A stretch of 64,000 nt of DNA from contig JAHHIG010000003.1 of the NCBI GenBank assembly GCA_019358895.1, positions 186,001 to 250,000 on the forward strand, in the 5' to 3' direction. The notes beneath the pieces were generated by a model. That model saw nothing but the letters and a program-made list of their open reading frames with translations, was not told the DNA's origin and ran no database searches. This document shows, piece by piece, positions 53,233 to 61,950 of this stretch. Origin of the DNA: Tildeniella nuda ZEHNDER 1965/U140 (GTDB lineage: Bacteria > Cyanobacteriota > Cyanobacteriia > Leptolyngbyales > Leptolyngbyaceae). Every line of letters begins with the position of its first letter. Within the stretch, counting starts at the first letter, position 1. Made by a program: the position numbers and the translations under genes.

Positions 53233-54456
53233 ATGAGCCAGCCAAACTCCAACTCAGGTCTGACGAAAGCAACGCTCTTGCTCGTGAGTACGCTGACCGT
53301 GATGGCAGGAGCGACGATCGCGCCTTCCCTCCCAGCGATGCAGGAGCACTTTAGCGAAGTCAACAATGCGGCGCTTTGGGTCAGATTGGTGCTCACGTTG
53401 CCAGCCCTATTTATTGTCATTGGTTCACTGCTTGCCGGAGTCGTGGTCGATCGCTTTGGGCGCAAACCGCTTCTCTTAGCAGCGGCAGCGTTGTATGGGT
53501 TGGCTGGCGCATCTGGCTATGTGTTTGACTCGTTGTTTCACATCTTGGTTGGTCGGGCATTCCTGGGGTTTGCCGTCGCAGGCATTATGGTCACGGCGAC
53601 CACTCTGATTGCCGACTACTACAGTGGAGCCGCCCGCGCTACCTTTCTCGGTTTGCAAGCAGCGTTTATGGGCTTGGGAGGCGTGCTGTTTCTGTCGCTC
53701 GGAGGCTTTCTAGCGGATCAAAACTGGCGCTTTCCCTTTTTGATTTACTTGTTTGCCTGGTTGTTGGTACCTCTCATTGCCTGGGCAATCTCTGAACCGC
53801 AACGAGCCGCTTCCGCTGTGCCAAAGGCAGCGATCAATTCTGGCATCCAAGATAGTACTCCCGGTTCTCGTCCGGCTTTTCCAGTCAAACTCCTGGTGTT
53901 TATCTGTGGCATTGCCCTACTCACTCAAATCATTTTTTACCTGATCCCCGTACAGTTGCCGTTTTATCTCAAGGAATTGGCGAACGCGAATGCGAGTCAA
54001 AGTGGATTGGCGATCGCCCTTGCAACCCTATTTAGCGCCATGTCGTCTTTGTTCTACGGCAAAATCAAGCAGCGTTTGGGCTTCTTTAGTATTCTGGTGC
54101 TGGTGTTTGGGTTGATGGGCGCAGGCTACAGCATCATTGGACTGGTGCATAGCTATGCGTTAGTGCTGGTTGGATTGGCGATCGCGGGAGCGGGCTTAGG
54201 CTTGCTGATGCCCACGCTGAATTTGTGGATTGCCTCTGAAGTCTCCGATGCTGCGAGAGGGCGAGCATTGGGAGGCTCAACCACGTTCTTTTTCCTCGGA
54301 CAATTTCTCTCACCGTTGGTCAGTCAGCCGTTAAGTAAAGTCGTGGGGTTAAGCACAACCTACGCCCTCGCAGGAGGATTGATGCTGGTCTGCGGCTTAG
54401 CTCTCATGGCTCTACAGCGCCCCATTTGCAAGCTGATTGCCACAAAAGCAGCTTAG
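53233..54456 (+). CDS. MFS transporter
   Basis: About 407 residues with 12 predicted membrane helices. The motif-A type loop reads VVVDRFGRKPLLL between helices 2 and 3, and the start is KATLLLVSTLTVMAGATIAPSLPAM. Drug or metabolite:proton antiport is likely by family. It is placed between SDR genes, in keeping with a detoxification cluster. ATG 53233 is chosen over 53203; the 80 bp before it contain a small unexplained frame starting ATGGCAACTTTAATGGGAG. Confidence 0.9.
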   Translation: MSQPNSNSGLTKATLLLVSTLTVMAGATIAPSLPAMQEHFSEVNNAALWVRLVLTLPALFIVIGSLLAGVVVDRFGRKPLLLAAAALYGLAGASGYVFDSLFHILVGRAFLGFAVAGIMVTATTLIADYYSGAARATFLGLQAAFMGLGGVLFLSLGGFLADQNWRFPFLIYLFAWLLVPLIAWAISEPQRAASAVPKAAINSGIQDSTPGSRPAFPVKLLVFICGIALLTQIIFYLIPVQLPFYLKELANANASQSGLAIALATLFSAMSSLFYGKIKQRLGFFSILVLVFGLMGAGYSIIGLVHSYALVLVGLAIAGAGLGLLMPTLNLWIASEVSDAARGRALGGSTTFFFLGQFLSPLVSQPLSKVVGLSTTYALAGGLMLVCGLALMALQRPICKLIATKAA

Positions 54457-54496
54457 ATGTCAGCTCTATTTTGTACAGTCCTCAAGGAGATAGCAC

Positions 54497-55237
54497 ATGG
54501 GCAATCTAACGGGAAAAGTGGCGATCGTCACAGGTTCATCTCGCGGCATTGGTCGCGGTATTGCCGAGCGATTGGGAGAAGATGGAGCCACTGTTGTGGT
54601 CAATTACTCTGGCAGTGAACAGGAAGCCAAACAAGTCGTGGAGGCGATCGTTGCCGCAGGCGGTAAGAGTGTGGCAATTCAGGCAAGTTTGAGCAAAGTA
54701 GAGGACATTCGCCGCTTGTTTGCCGAGACGATCCAGCACTTTGGTCAACTCGATATTTTGGTGAACAATGCGGGTACCGGGGTTATCGGCGCGATCGCTG
54801 ACGTGACAGAGGACGAGTATAACAAGGTATTTGATCTAAACGTTCGCGGCGTTTTATTTGCCTTACAGGAAGCCGCACGAGCAATGAATGACGGCGGCAG
54901 AATCGTCAACATTTCCTCCACCACAACGATTCACCCTGAAGCTGGGATGGCGGTTTACGCAGCGAGTAAGGCAGCGATCAAGCTGTTTACGGCAGTGCTG
55001 GCGAGAGAAGTGGGCGCTCGCGGCATTACCGTCAACACCGTCATGCCCGGTCCTACCATTCCTGGCATGTTTGGCAATATGCCGCCGGAAGTCCAGCAAC
55101 AAGCCGCCGCCAGTTCTCCCTTTCATCGGGTGGGAACGCCGCAAGACATTGCGGACGTGGTGGCATTTTTGGTGAGTGAAGAGGCGCGCTGGTTAACCGG
55201 ACAGGATATTTGTGCTAACGGTGGCGCGAAATCTTAG
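54497..55237 (+). CDS. Short-chain dehydrogenase/reductase, paralogue 2
   Basis: 246 residues. GKVAIVTGSSRGIGRGIAERL, LDILVNNAGTGVIG, IVNISSTTTIHPEAG, AVYAASKAAIKLF (YxxxK intact) and VNTVMPGPTIPGM. Closest within the window to paralogues 1 and 3. It has AAGGAG 9 bp before the ATG. The alpha/beta hydrolase gene starts 19 bp after its stop, so they form an operon. The cofactor is probably NADP(H) from the basic residue in SSRG. Confidence 0.92.
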   Translation: MGNLTGKVAIVTGSSRGIGRGIAERLGEDGATVVVNYSGSEQEAKQVVEAIVAAGGKSVAIQASLSKVEDIRRLFAETIQHFGQLDILVNNAGTGVIGAIADVTEDEYNKVFDLNVRGVLFALQEAARAMNDGGRIVNISSTTTIHPEAGMAVYAASKAAIKLFTAVLAREVGARGITVNTVMPGPTIPGMFGNMPPEVQQQAAASSPFHRVGTPQDIADVVAFLVSEEARWLTGQDICANGGAKS

Positions 55238-55256
55238 AAACTTTATAACAGCAAAA

Positions 55257-56255
55257 ATGAAAAAATCTATTTCTGGCTTAATTCCAATTGTTTTACTCGC
55301 CAGTCTAACCGCCTTGTTTATCCTCTTTGGGGACGCAATTTTGGCTAGAAAATCAGTTGATGTACCCGCGATCGCTCAAGATACAATCTACAATCCCGCT
55401 ATGTTCGCTCGAACCTTTACTCATCACACCGCTAACGTGAATGGTACGCAGTTGCACTACGTTACAGGCGGCAAAGGTGAACCTATCGTGTTACTGCATG
55501 GCTGGCCCAAAACCTGGTACAAGTGGCGTAAAGTCATGCCTGCTCTGGCAGAACGCTATACGGTGATTGTTCCCGATCTACCAGGACTGGGTGATTCCTC
55601 GCCCTCAACGACTGGTTATGACAAACGCGCGATCGCTCAAACCATTTACCAATTGGTCAATCAGTTAGGCTTTCAGCAGATTAACTTAGTTGGACATGAC
55701 ATTGGCGGCATGGTTGCTTATGCCTATGCTGCAACTCACCCAGAAGGCATCCGAAAACTAGCCTTGACGGAGTTTTGGCTACCTGGATTTGGACTTGAAG
55801 AAGGCATGGACGTGGCAAATGGTGGCTCCTGGCACTTTGGCTTTCACATAACTCCCAACATTCCAGAGATGCTAACAGCCGGAAAGGAGCGGGAATATCT
55901 CACCGCAATGGGAGCGTTTAAGCCCGCATCGACTGCCAATGCTTTTAGTGAAGCTGACATTGAAGAGTACCTGCGGACGTATGCCCAGCCTGACAAAATG
56001 CACGCTGGATTTGAGTACTACCGCACGTTACTCGCTGATGGTAGGCAAAATCGAGAACTCGCTCAAACTAAACTCACGATGCCCGTGCTCACGCTGATCG
56101 GCAGCAAAGGGGTAATGGGCAATCGTCTACAACAAGGCATTCAAGCGATTGCAAAAAACGTGCAAAGTGATGTGATTCAAAACAGCGGACATTGGTTGGC
56201 AGAAGAACAACCCGATGTATTGGCTCAAAAGCTAATCGCTTTCTTTGATCAGTGA
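55257..56255 (+). CDS. Alpha/beta hydrolase, epoxide-hydrolase-like, membrane-anchored or exported
   Basis: About 332 residues. An N-terminal hydrophobic segment (about 5-25) could be a signal or anchor. The hydrolase core has PIVLLHGWPKTWYKWRKVMP (oxyanion HGWP), IVPDLPGLGDSSP, INLVGHDIGGMVAYAYA (nucleophile aspartate in GHDIGG) and a C-terminal SGHWLAEEQPDVL (catalytic histidine). An aspartate nucleophile and HGWP fit epoxide hydrolases or dehalogenases. ATG 55257 is chosen; the frame overlaps the SDR upstream. A 21-bp array begins 70 bp after its stop. Confidence 0.88.
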   Translation: MKKSISGLIPIVLLASLTALFILFGDAILARKSVDVPAIAQDTIYNPAMFARTFTHHTANVNGTQLHYVTGGKGEPIVLLHGWPKTWYKWRKVMPALAERYTVIVPDLPGLGDSSPSTTGYDKRAIAQTIYQLVNQLGFQQINLVGHDIGGMVAYAYAATHPEGIRKLALTEFWLPGFGLEEGMDVANGGSWHFGFHITPNIPEMLTAGKEREYLTAMGAFKPASTANAFSEADIEEYLRTYAQPDKMHAGFEYYRTLLADGRQNRELAQTKLTMPVLTLIGSKGVMGNRLQQGIQAIAKNVQSDVIQNSGHWLAEEQPDVLAQKLIAFFDQ

Positions 56256-56325
56256 TTTGCTATGCATCTAAATCAAATCTCGATTTTCACTTATTCATAG
56301 GTTTGATCAGCAATGCCCAAATTCC

Positions 56326-56673
56326 AAGCTTAAAATGCCAGATTCCAGGCTCGACCTTGCGGATTGTAAGCTCGAATTTTCAAGTTTCAAGCTCAAAGTT
56401 TCGGGTTCTAAACTCGACTTTTCGGACCCTAAGCTCGAATTTTCGGACTCTAAGCTCGAAGTGTCGGACTGTAATCTCGAAGTTTCAGGTTCAAAACAAG
56501 ATCATTCGCGTTCAAAACAAAATCATTCGCGTTCAAAACAAGATCATTCGGACTCCAATCCCGGAGTTTCGCCTTCAAAGCTTGAGCCTTCGAGTTCAAC
56601 ACTTCAAGTTTGATGTTCAGCGCTCGAAACGTCAGGTCTTAAACTCGACGCTTCGATTTCTGAGCTTCAGAGA
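56326..56673. repeat. Degenerate tandem array, 21-bp period, about 16 units
   Basis: Sixteen units run without a phase slip from 56326 to 56661, with partial ones on each side. A typical unit starts AAGCTCGAATTTTCGGAC; a three-unit subgroup starts AAACAAGATCATTCGCG. Two plus frames remain open; one (56335-56613) reads KLEFSDS-type heptads. The position is between the hydrolase and SDR paralogue 3. No ribosome-binding site favours translation. It resembles the array at 9308-9718 in period and in the CTYGAA core. Confidence 0.88.
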
Positions 56674-56714
56674 CTTACAAACCGTTTAGTCATTTTTAAG
56701 GAGACAGCGTACTC

Positions 56715-57458
56715 ATGGCAAACCTAACCGGAAAAGTGGCGATCGTCACAGGTTCATCGCGCGGCATTGGACGGGCACTGGCTGAACGCTTGGGGCGTGA
56801 TGGCGCGAAAGTCGTTGTCACCTATGCAGGCAATCAAGCCAAAGCAGAAGAAGTCGTTGCCACCATCAAAGCCAACGGATCAGACGCAATCTCTGTGCAA
56901 ACCGATCTCTCTAAACTAGATGACATTCGTACCCTGTTTCAGAAGACGCTGAGCTACTTTGGTCAATTGGACATCCTGGTGATTAGCGGTGGCGCACCCA
57001 GATTGACCAAATCGATCGCCGAGACAACCGAGGCAGAGTTTGATTCGGTCTTCACCTTCAACGCCAAAGGCAACTTCTTCGCGCTCCAAGAAGCGGCGAA
57101 GCACATGGCAGACAATGGGCGAATTGTCACCTTTTCAACTCCCTACACCGTGCAACCCCAGCCCAATCTATCGGTGATTGCAGGTAGTAAAGCGGCGATC
57201 GAAGCCTTTACCTTTGCGCTGGCAAAAGAAGTCGGGGTGCGGGGCATTCGGGTCAATGCCATCATGCCTGGACCCACCACTACGGATTCCTTTACCAGTA
57301 TGGTTTCTGCTGAAGAGCAGGAGCAGCTCAAGCAAATGGCTCCGCTGAAACGGCTGGCAGAGGCTGAAGATATTGCCAATGCGGTTGCATTCCTAGTCAG
57401 CGATGATGCGGCTTACGTCACTGGACATGTTCTGCACGCGACAGGCGGCTTTGCTTAA
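56715..57458 (+). CDS. SDR-like protein with catalytic tyrosine replaced, paralogue 3
   Basis: 247 residues. The cofactor loop GKVAIVTGSSRGIGRALAERL is intact, but the NNAG motif reads LVISGGAPRLT and the YxxxK site reads LSVIAGSKAAIEAF, with isoleucine where the tyrosine should be. The serine region is VTFSTPYTV. It can bind NAD(P) but should not work by the classical mechanism; a binding or regulatory role, or another proton donor, is possible. It lies between a 21-bp array and an ABM monooxygenase gene (24 bp gap), and is probably co-transcribed with the latter. Confidence 0.87.
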   Translation: MANLTGKVAIVTGSSRGIGRALAERLGRDGAKVVVTYAGNQAKAEEVVATIKANGSDAISVQTDLSKLDDIRTLFQKTLSYFGQLDILVISGGAPRLTKSIAETTEAEFDSVFTFNAKGNFFALQEAAKHMADNGRIVTFSTPYTVQPQPNLSVIAGSKAAIEAFTFALAKEVGVRGIRVNAIMPGPTTTDSFTSMVSAEEQEQLKQMAPLKRLAEAEDIANAVAFLVSDDAAYVTGHVLHATGGFA

Positions 57459-57482
57459 TACCCATTACTTTTGGAGGAAACC

Positions 57483-57806
57483 ATGCCGACGATCGCCAAA
57501 CATAACGAAGTCATCACAGTCATTTTCAGCCTTGCCGTGGAACCATCGCAACAGCAAGAACTGATTGACCTGATGATTGACGCGCTCGAAACAACCACCA
57601 AACATCAGTCCGGTTTTGTGTCTGCCAGTTTTCACAAAAGCTTAGATGGCACGCGCGTGTTCAACTATGCTCAGTGGAAAACACAGGCAGAGTACGAAAC
57701 GTTTGCCCAAAGTCCGCAAGACCAAGCGATCGGGGCGAGATTGGCTCAATTTCAACTCCTCGATTCGCACATTTACGAAGTTGTCATGACCGAACCAGCA
57801 ACATAA
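57483..57806 (+). CDS. ABM-family monooxygenase-like protein
   Basis: About 107 residues. The ABM fold is shown by VITVIFSLAVEPSQQQELID, HQSGFVSASFHKSLDGTRVFNYAQW and YETFAQSPQDQAIGARLAQF. AGGAGG-type ribosome-binding sequence precedes ATG 57483. It follows SDR paralogue 3 by 24 bp, a pairing also seen at the beginning of this region (ABM 45758, SDR 46130), suggesting linked chemistry on the same class of substrate. Confidence 0.87.
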   Translation: MPTIAKHNEVITVIFSLAVEPSQQQELIDLMIDALETTTKHQSGFVSASFHKSLDGTRVFNYAQWKTQAEYETFAQSPQDQAIGARLAQFQLLDSHIYEVVMTEPAT

Positions 57807-57853
57807 TTCACGTTTGATTGTTAATCAGTTGCACTAAAAAGGATCAATTACTC

Positions 57854-57907
57854 ATGGCAGCTTTAACAGGGAAAGTAGCGATCGTCACAGGCGCATCTAG
57901 GCTTTAA
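57854..57907 (+). pseudogene. SDR start-codon remnant
   Basis: An ATG with 17 codons encodes MAALTGKVAIVTGASRL and stops. It matches the first residues of the three SDR paralogues including their HIP1-like GCGATCGTCAC. The rest of the gene is gone; CTTTAACAGG occurs at 57870-57879 and 57901-57910, flanking the breakpoint, as if recombination between short repeats removed the body. Confidence 0.8.
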
Positions 57908-58010
57908 CAGGTACTTATCCCTATGGCACAAACGCTTTCTCAAACGGGTGTCTATAATGAAACCATTGGCTGGGCGATCAGTCTCCAGCACGCCATGTGT
58001 GGATAAGTGT

Positions 58011-59813
58011 ATGGATGACCTGTTGAAAGAATTTAACGACCTGTTTGACCAGGGTGTGGATGGGTTGCTAGACATTGTGAGAGCGATCGAAGGCAGAGCA
58101 GAGCCAGAAACATTCTCAACGGATGTTAAACGCGCCTCTCGTGCTGAGGCGGACGATCGCCCAGAGCATACTGCGGTCGGTAGCCCTGCTCGTGTCGATC
58201 GCGCAGCGACTGCCACGGCAATAGACAATATCTTTAGCGCCTCACCGACTGCTGCTCCCTCGCTGAAGGGCGTTGGCGGTTTAGCAGACGTGTTAAGAGA
58301 ACTGCGAGAACTGGTGGAATTACCGCTGAAACGTCCAGACTTGCTGACGATGCTGGGGCTGGAGCCAACGTCTGGTGTGCTTCTGGTCGGTCCGCCGGGC
58401 ACAGGCAAGACCCTGACTGCCCGTGCTTTGGCTCAAGATCTGGAGGTTAACTACATTGCGATCGTCGGTCCCGAGATCATGGGCAAGTACTATGGAGAAG
58501 CCGAAGGTCGTCTGCGAAGCCTGTTTCAAAAAGCGTCTCGCTCAGCACCGTGCATTGTGTTTATTGACGAGATCGATAGCCTTGCGCCCGATCGCGCCCA
58601 CGTCGAAGGTGAGGTCGAAAAGCGCGTGGTCGCTCAATTGCTGAGCTTGATGGATGGTTTCGCCAAGACGAAGGGTGTCATCGTGTTAGCGGCAACCAAT
58701 CGCCCCGACCATCTCGATCCAGCACTGCGCCGACCAGGACGATTTGATCGCGAAGTCCAGTTTCGTGTGCCCGATCGGGCAGGACGGCTAGAAATTCTCA
58801 AAATTATGACCCGAACGATGCCTCTCAGCGGTGTGGATCTAGGCGCGATCGCCGATCGCTCGGTTGGGATGGTGGGTGCTGACCTCAAAGCGCTTTGCCA
58901 GAAAGCTGCCTATACTGCCCTGCGTCGGTTTGTGCCCTCTCTCGACAGCCCCGTTCCAACGGCAATGACCGTGAATCAGGCAGATTTTCTCCACGCTGCT
59001 AAGCAAGTTAAGCCTGCGGTGCTGCGATCAGTGGAGATTGAAACGCCCAATGTTGCGTGGGACGCGATCGGCGGCTTAGAGAGCCTCAAGCAAACCCTGC
59101 AAGAGTCCGTTGAAGGCGCGTTGCTGTATCCTGAGCTTTACCATCACACCAAAGCCAAGGCTCCACGCGGCATCCTGCTGTGGGGTCCTCCAGGCACAGG
59201 CAAAACGTTGCTGGCTAAAGCCGTTGCCTCTCAAGCACGTGCCAACTTTATTGCCGTCAACGGTCCTGAACTGTTGAGCAAATGGGTCGGTGCTTCTGAG
59301 CAGGCAGTGCGAGAACTGTTCGCCAAGGCGCGACAAGCGGCACCTTGCGTTGTGTTTATTGATGAACTGGATACGCTGGTTCCAGCGCGGGGCGGTCACG
59401 GTGATACGAGTGTCAGCGATCGCGTTGTGGGTCAATTACTGACCGAACTCGACGGTCTGCATGAATGTTCTAACGTACTGCTGGTAGGAGCCACAAACCG
59501 CCCGGAAGCACTTGATCCCGCTTTACTGCGGTCTGGGCGATTGGATTTACAGTTGAAAGTTGACCTTCCTGATGAGGCAAGCCGTCTGGCGATTTTACGC
59601 GTACACAATCACGATCGTCCGTTAGCAGGTGTTGATTTAGCCCATTGGGCAGCCCAGACAGACGGTTGGAATGGCGCTGACTTGACACTGCTTAGCAATC
59701 AGGCTGCCTTAGAAGCCATCCGTCGCCATCGCCGCCAAGGCGCAACTAACCCTTGCGACATTCAGATTATGGCTGACGACTTCACGGCGGCTTATGAACG
59801 CGGTCGGTCTTAA
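58011..59813 (+). CDS. CDC48/VCP-like double AAA ATPase without the N domain
   Basis: About 600 residues. Two AAA modules: D1 with Walker A GPPGTGKTLTARAL, Walker B CIVFIDEIDSLAP and RRPGRFDREVQF; D2 with GPPGTGKTLLAKAVA, CVVFIDELDTLVPARGG and LLRSGRLDLQLKV. Archaeal and eukaryotic CDC48 have a substrate-binding N domain before D1; here only about 85 residues, low complexity and partly acidic, precede it. It is a hexameric unfoldase by family. Starts: GTG 57948 or ATG 58011; I take the ATG. A run of CDC48-like genes is known in some cyanobacteria, but the substrate is unknown. Confidence 0.88.
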   Translation: MDDLLKEFNDLFDQGVDGLLDIVRAIEGRAEPETFSTDVKRASRAEADDRPEHTAVGSPARVDRAATATAIDNIFSASPTAAPSLKGVGGLADVLRELRELVELPLKRPDLLTMLGLEPTSGVLLVGPPGTGKTLTARALAQDLEVNYIAIVGPEIMGKYYGEAEGRLRSLFQKASRSAPCIVFIDEIDSLAPDRAHVEGEVEKRVVAQLLSLMDGFAKTKGVIVLAATNRPDHLDPALRRPGRFDREVQFRVPDRAGRLEILKIMTRTMPLSGVDLGAIADRSVGMVGADLKALCQKAAYTALRRFVPSLDSPVPTAMTVNQADFLHAAKQVKPAVLRSVEIETPNVAWDAIGGLESLKQTLQESVEGALLYPELYHHTKAKAPRGILLWGPPGTGKTLLAKAVASQARANFIAVNGPELLSKWVGASEQAVRELFAKARQAAPCVVFIDELDTLVPARGGHGDTSVSDRVVGQLLTELDGLHECSNVLLVGATNRPEALDPALLRSGRLDLQLKVDLPDEASRLAILRVHNHDRPLAGVDLAHWAAQTDGWNGADLTLLSNQAALEAIRRHRRQGATNPCDIQIMADDFTAAYERGRS

Positions 59814-60240
59814 GGCGTGATGCTAGAGAAATAGGTTGCTTGCTACCGTTTTATGCCTGCTTAACCGTTTGTACACTCTTTCAAACGGTCAAGCAGGGCT
59901 ACAGCCATAGCGATCAGAACGGTTCAAAGGCAGTGACAAGTAGTGCATTTTGACCGATGACGATCGGGTTGCAGATTGGAACTCGCCACAGGTTTTTGTC
60001 ATCGGGTTGGATTTTGCCATCAAACAACAGCAAACTTGACAATGCAATGTTCAAACTGTTCAAACTCCCTTCTACGACTACCTGCTTTTGCAGTGACAGT
60101 TGCTTAGAGTGGTACGACAGCAATTCTCAAACGAATGAACCGTTTTCGACGAAACCCGCCCCTACGGCAGGGCTGATTTATTCTTGTGAAGAAAAGTTAG
60201 GCTGGTGGTGATGTTCTCAATCAACTGGAAAAGCCCAGCT
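59814..60240. other. Spacer with a doubtful short minus-strand frame
   Basis: About 430 bp. A 69-codon minus-strand frame (59914-60123, MLSYHSKQLSLQKQVVVEGS and further NLWRVPICNPIVIG) is possible but has no strong ribosome-binding site or known family. Nothing else is recognised. CAAACGGTTAAGCAGG / GTCAAGCAGG-type direct words occur around 59862-59894. Confidence 0.4.
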
Positions 60241-60561
60241 TTATACCCGTTTGGCTGAGAATAGAGAACTATCTCCCTGGTGGAATTTAATCTTTCCTTC
60301 CAACCTATTTTCAGCTTTCAATCTCAACCAACCGCTACCAAAAGCTTCATCGTTTTCATCACTACCTTCCCACGTAAATTCAAGCTTCTCGCCTGATCCG
60401 TCTTTCACAACTTCACCATCAATCTGTCCTGTGACTAAACCAAATTGAAAATCACCTAATCCCTTTTGGTCAATTTCAAGATAAGCCTGTACCTCCATAT
60501 TGAAGTAATCTTCGTCCCAATTCTCCATCTCAATGATATGCCAGGTTCCCTTAAACTTCAT
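60241..60561 (-). CDS. Small conserved hypothetical protein
   Basis: A 106-residue soluble protein, acidic and aromatic: MKFKGTWHIIEMENWDEDYF, LEIDQKGLGDFQFGLVTGQIDG, EFTWEGSDENDEAFGSGWLR and KFHQGDSSLFSAKRV. I recall the same pattern as a stand-alone protein in many unrelated bacteria and archaea, without an assigned function. The gene lacks HIP1 sites. A GGAGG is found 9 bp before the ATG (complement of about 60571-60575). Possibly a laterally moved small gene. Confidence 0.75.
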   Translation of the reverse strand: MKFKGTWHIIEMENWDEDYFNMEVQAYLEIDQKGLGDFQFGLVTGQIDGEVVKDGSGEKLEFTWEGSDENDEAFGSGWLRLKAENRLEGKIKFHQGDSSLFSAKRV

Positions 60562-60864
60562 GTTCGTTGACTCCTCCAGTTAGTAAGTTGGCAGCCCTAA
60601 TTAATTGTAAGAAAGAGGGTTTCACCCCTCCACCCCCAAAGTCATCTTTAGTTTAATTACGCCCAGCGACTTACTTGCTTGCTATGGGCAAAGGGCAGAT
60701 GATACCGTCCTTTGTATTCAAAGGCTTATTTCTAGCCCTTATGTATCGCAAGCAGATTTATAGCACTCGATAGATACTGCGACGTACGATTTCCCATTTT
60801 AGGGAAAATCGATTAGCTCAGTTGTCTCATTCATTTCAAAAAACTTACGAAGAAAGCCGTACGA
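60562..60864. other. Spacer with one dispersed repeat copy
   Basis: About 303 bp between divergent genes. It holds the inverted copy of the 20-bp repeat (TTTAGTTTAATTACGCCCAG, 60647-60666) matching 10715-10734. Promoters are expected but not obvious. Confidence 0.55.
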
Positions 60865-61950
60865 ATGAAAGCTTTTCCAACCCATCGACCAGGATACAAT
60901 CACTGGACTGTCTCGACTGAGATATATCAACCGAACCCAATCGCTGACGATTTAACGGTTTCGGTGATTGTCCCTGTTTACAATGGTGGGGAAAATTTTC
61001 GTCAATGCTTGCAGAGCCTTTCTTTGGTTGCTCCTAACGTTTTAGAAATTATTGTTGTGGATGATGGCAGTACAGATGATTCCAAACAGTTAGCCGAGCA
61101 AGCTGGGTTTACGGTCTTGCAATTTCCGACAGCGGGTGGACCGGCGCGGGCAAGGAATCGAGGTGCACAGGTTGCCAACGGGACTTTACTGTTTTTTATG
61201 GATGCAGACACCACGCTGACGGTGTGTACTATTGAACAGATGGTACAGGCGTTTCGCGATCGCCCTGATTTAGCCGCCCTGGTTGGCTCCTACGACGATG
61301 CTCCCGGTGCGCCTAATTTTCTTTCTCAATACAAAAACTTGTTGCATCACTACACGCATCAAACCGCCTGCGAGGACGCGTCTACCTTTTGGGGAGCCTG
61401 CGGTGCCATTCGGCGAGACATCTTTTGGAAGGTGCGTGGTTTTGATGAACGGTATCGCTATCCCTCGATCGAAGATATTGAGTTGGGCTATCGCCTGAAG
61501 CGTGCGGGGTATTTGATTCAGCTAAATAAAACGGTTCAAGTGAAACACCTAAAGCATTGGCAAGTTGGTTCGTTGTTGAGAGCGGAGGTGTTTTATCGAG
61601 CCATTCCCTGGACTGAATTGCTCTGGCGCGATCGCCAGCTTAACAACGATTTGAACCTGAAAAATGCCACTCGCTTTAGCATCCTGTTAACCTACGCACT
61701 TTTAGCCTGCTTAGTGGCTGGGTGGTGGTCGGCATCCTGGACGCTTGGACTGGGGCTGGCTCTGCTTCTACTGATCGTCAACCGGGACATATACCAATTC
61801 TTTTACCAAAAACGCGGCTTGTGGTTCACGCTTCGGGTCATTCCGTGGCACTGGCTGTACTTTTTCTACTGCGGTCTTGCCTTGATAGTAGGAACCCTTC
61901 GCTATCATCTTCGCCGTTTGCCCAAAATGCGGTCAAAAGCTTTATCCTGA
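60865..61950 (+). CDS. Membrane-associated glycosyltransferase family 2
   Basis: A 361-residue enzyme. GT2 core: VSVIVPVYNGGENFRQCL, IIVVDDGSTDDSKQLAEQAG, FFMDADTTLTV (DxD) and FWGACGAIRRDIFWKVRGFDERY, then SIEDIELGYRLKRAGY with the catalytic ED. Two C-terminal membrane helices (about 275-305 and 325-345). It probably transfers sugar to a lipid or surface polymer. The next gene on the strand, a UGM-like flavoprotein, fits a polysaccharide role. Confidence 0.9.
   Translation: MKAFPTHRPGYNHWTVSTEIYQPNPIADDLTVSVIVPVYNGGENFRQCLQSLSLVAPNVLEIIVVDDGSTDDSKQLAEQAGFTVLQFPTAGGPARARNRGAQVANGTLLFFMDADTTLTVCTIEQMVQAFRDRPDLAALVGSYDDAPGAPNFLSQYKNLLHHYTHQTACEDASTFWGACGAIRRDIFWKVRGFDERYRYPSIEDIELGYRLKRAGYLIQLNKTVQVKHLKHWQVGSLLRAEVFYRAIPWTELLWRDRQLNNDLNLKNATRFSILLTYALLACLVAGWWSASWTLGLGLALLLLIVNRDIYQFFYQKRGLWFTLRVIPWHWLYFFYCGLALIVGTLRYHLRRLPKMRSKALS

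Noticed and set aside
53153-53236. A 27-codon frame starting ATGGCAACTTTAATGGGAG before the MFS gene
   Set aside because: Too short and overlapping the MFS start; may be the stub of a lost gene but no family is visible.
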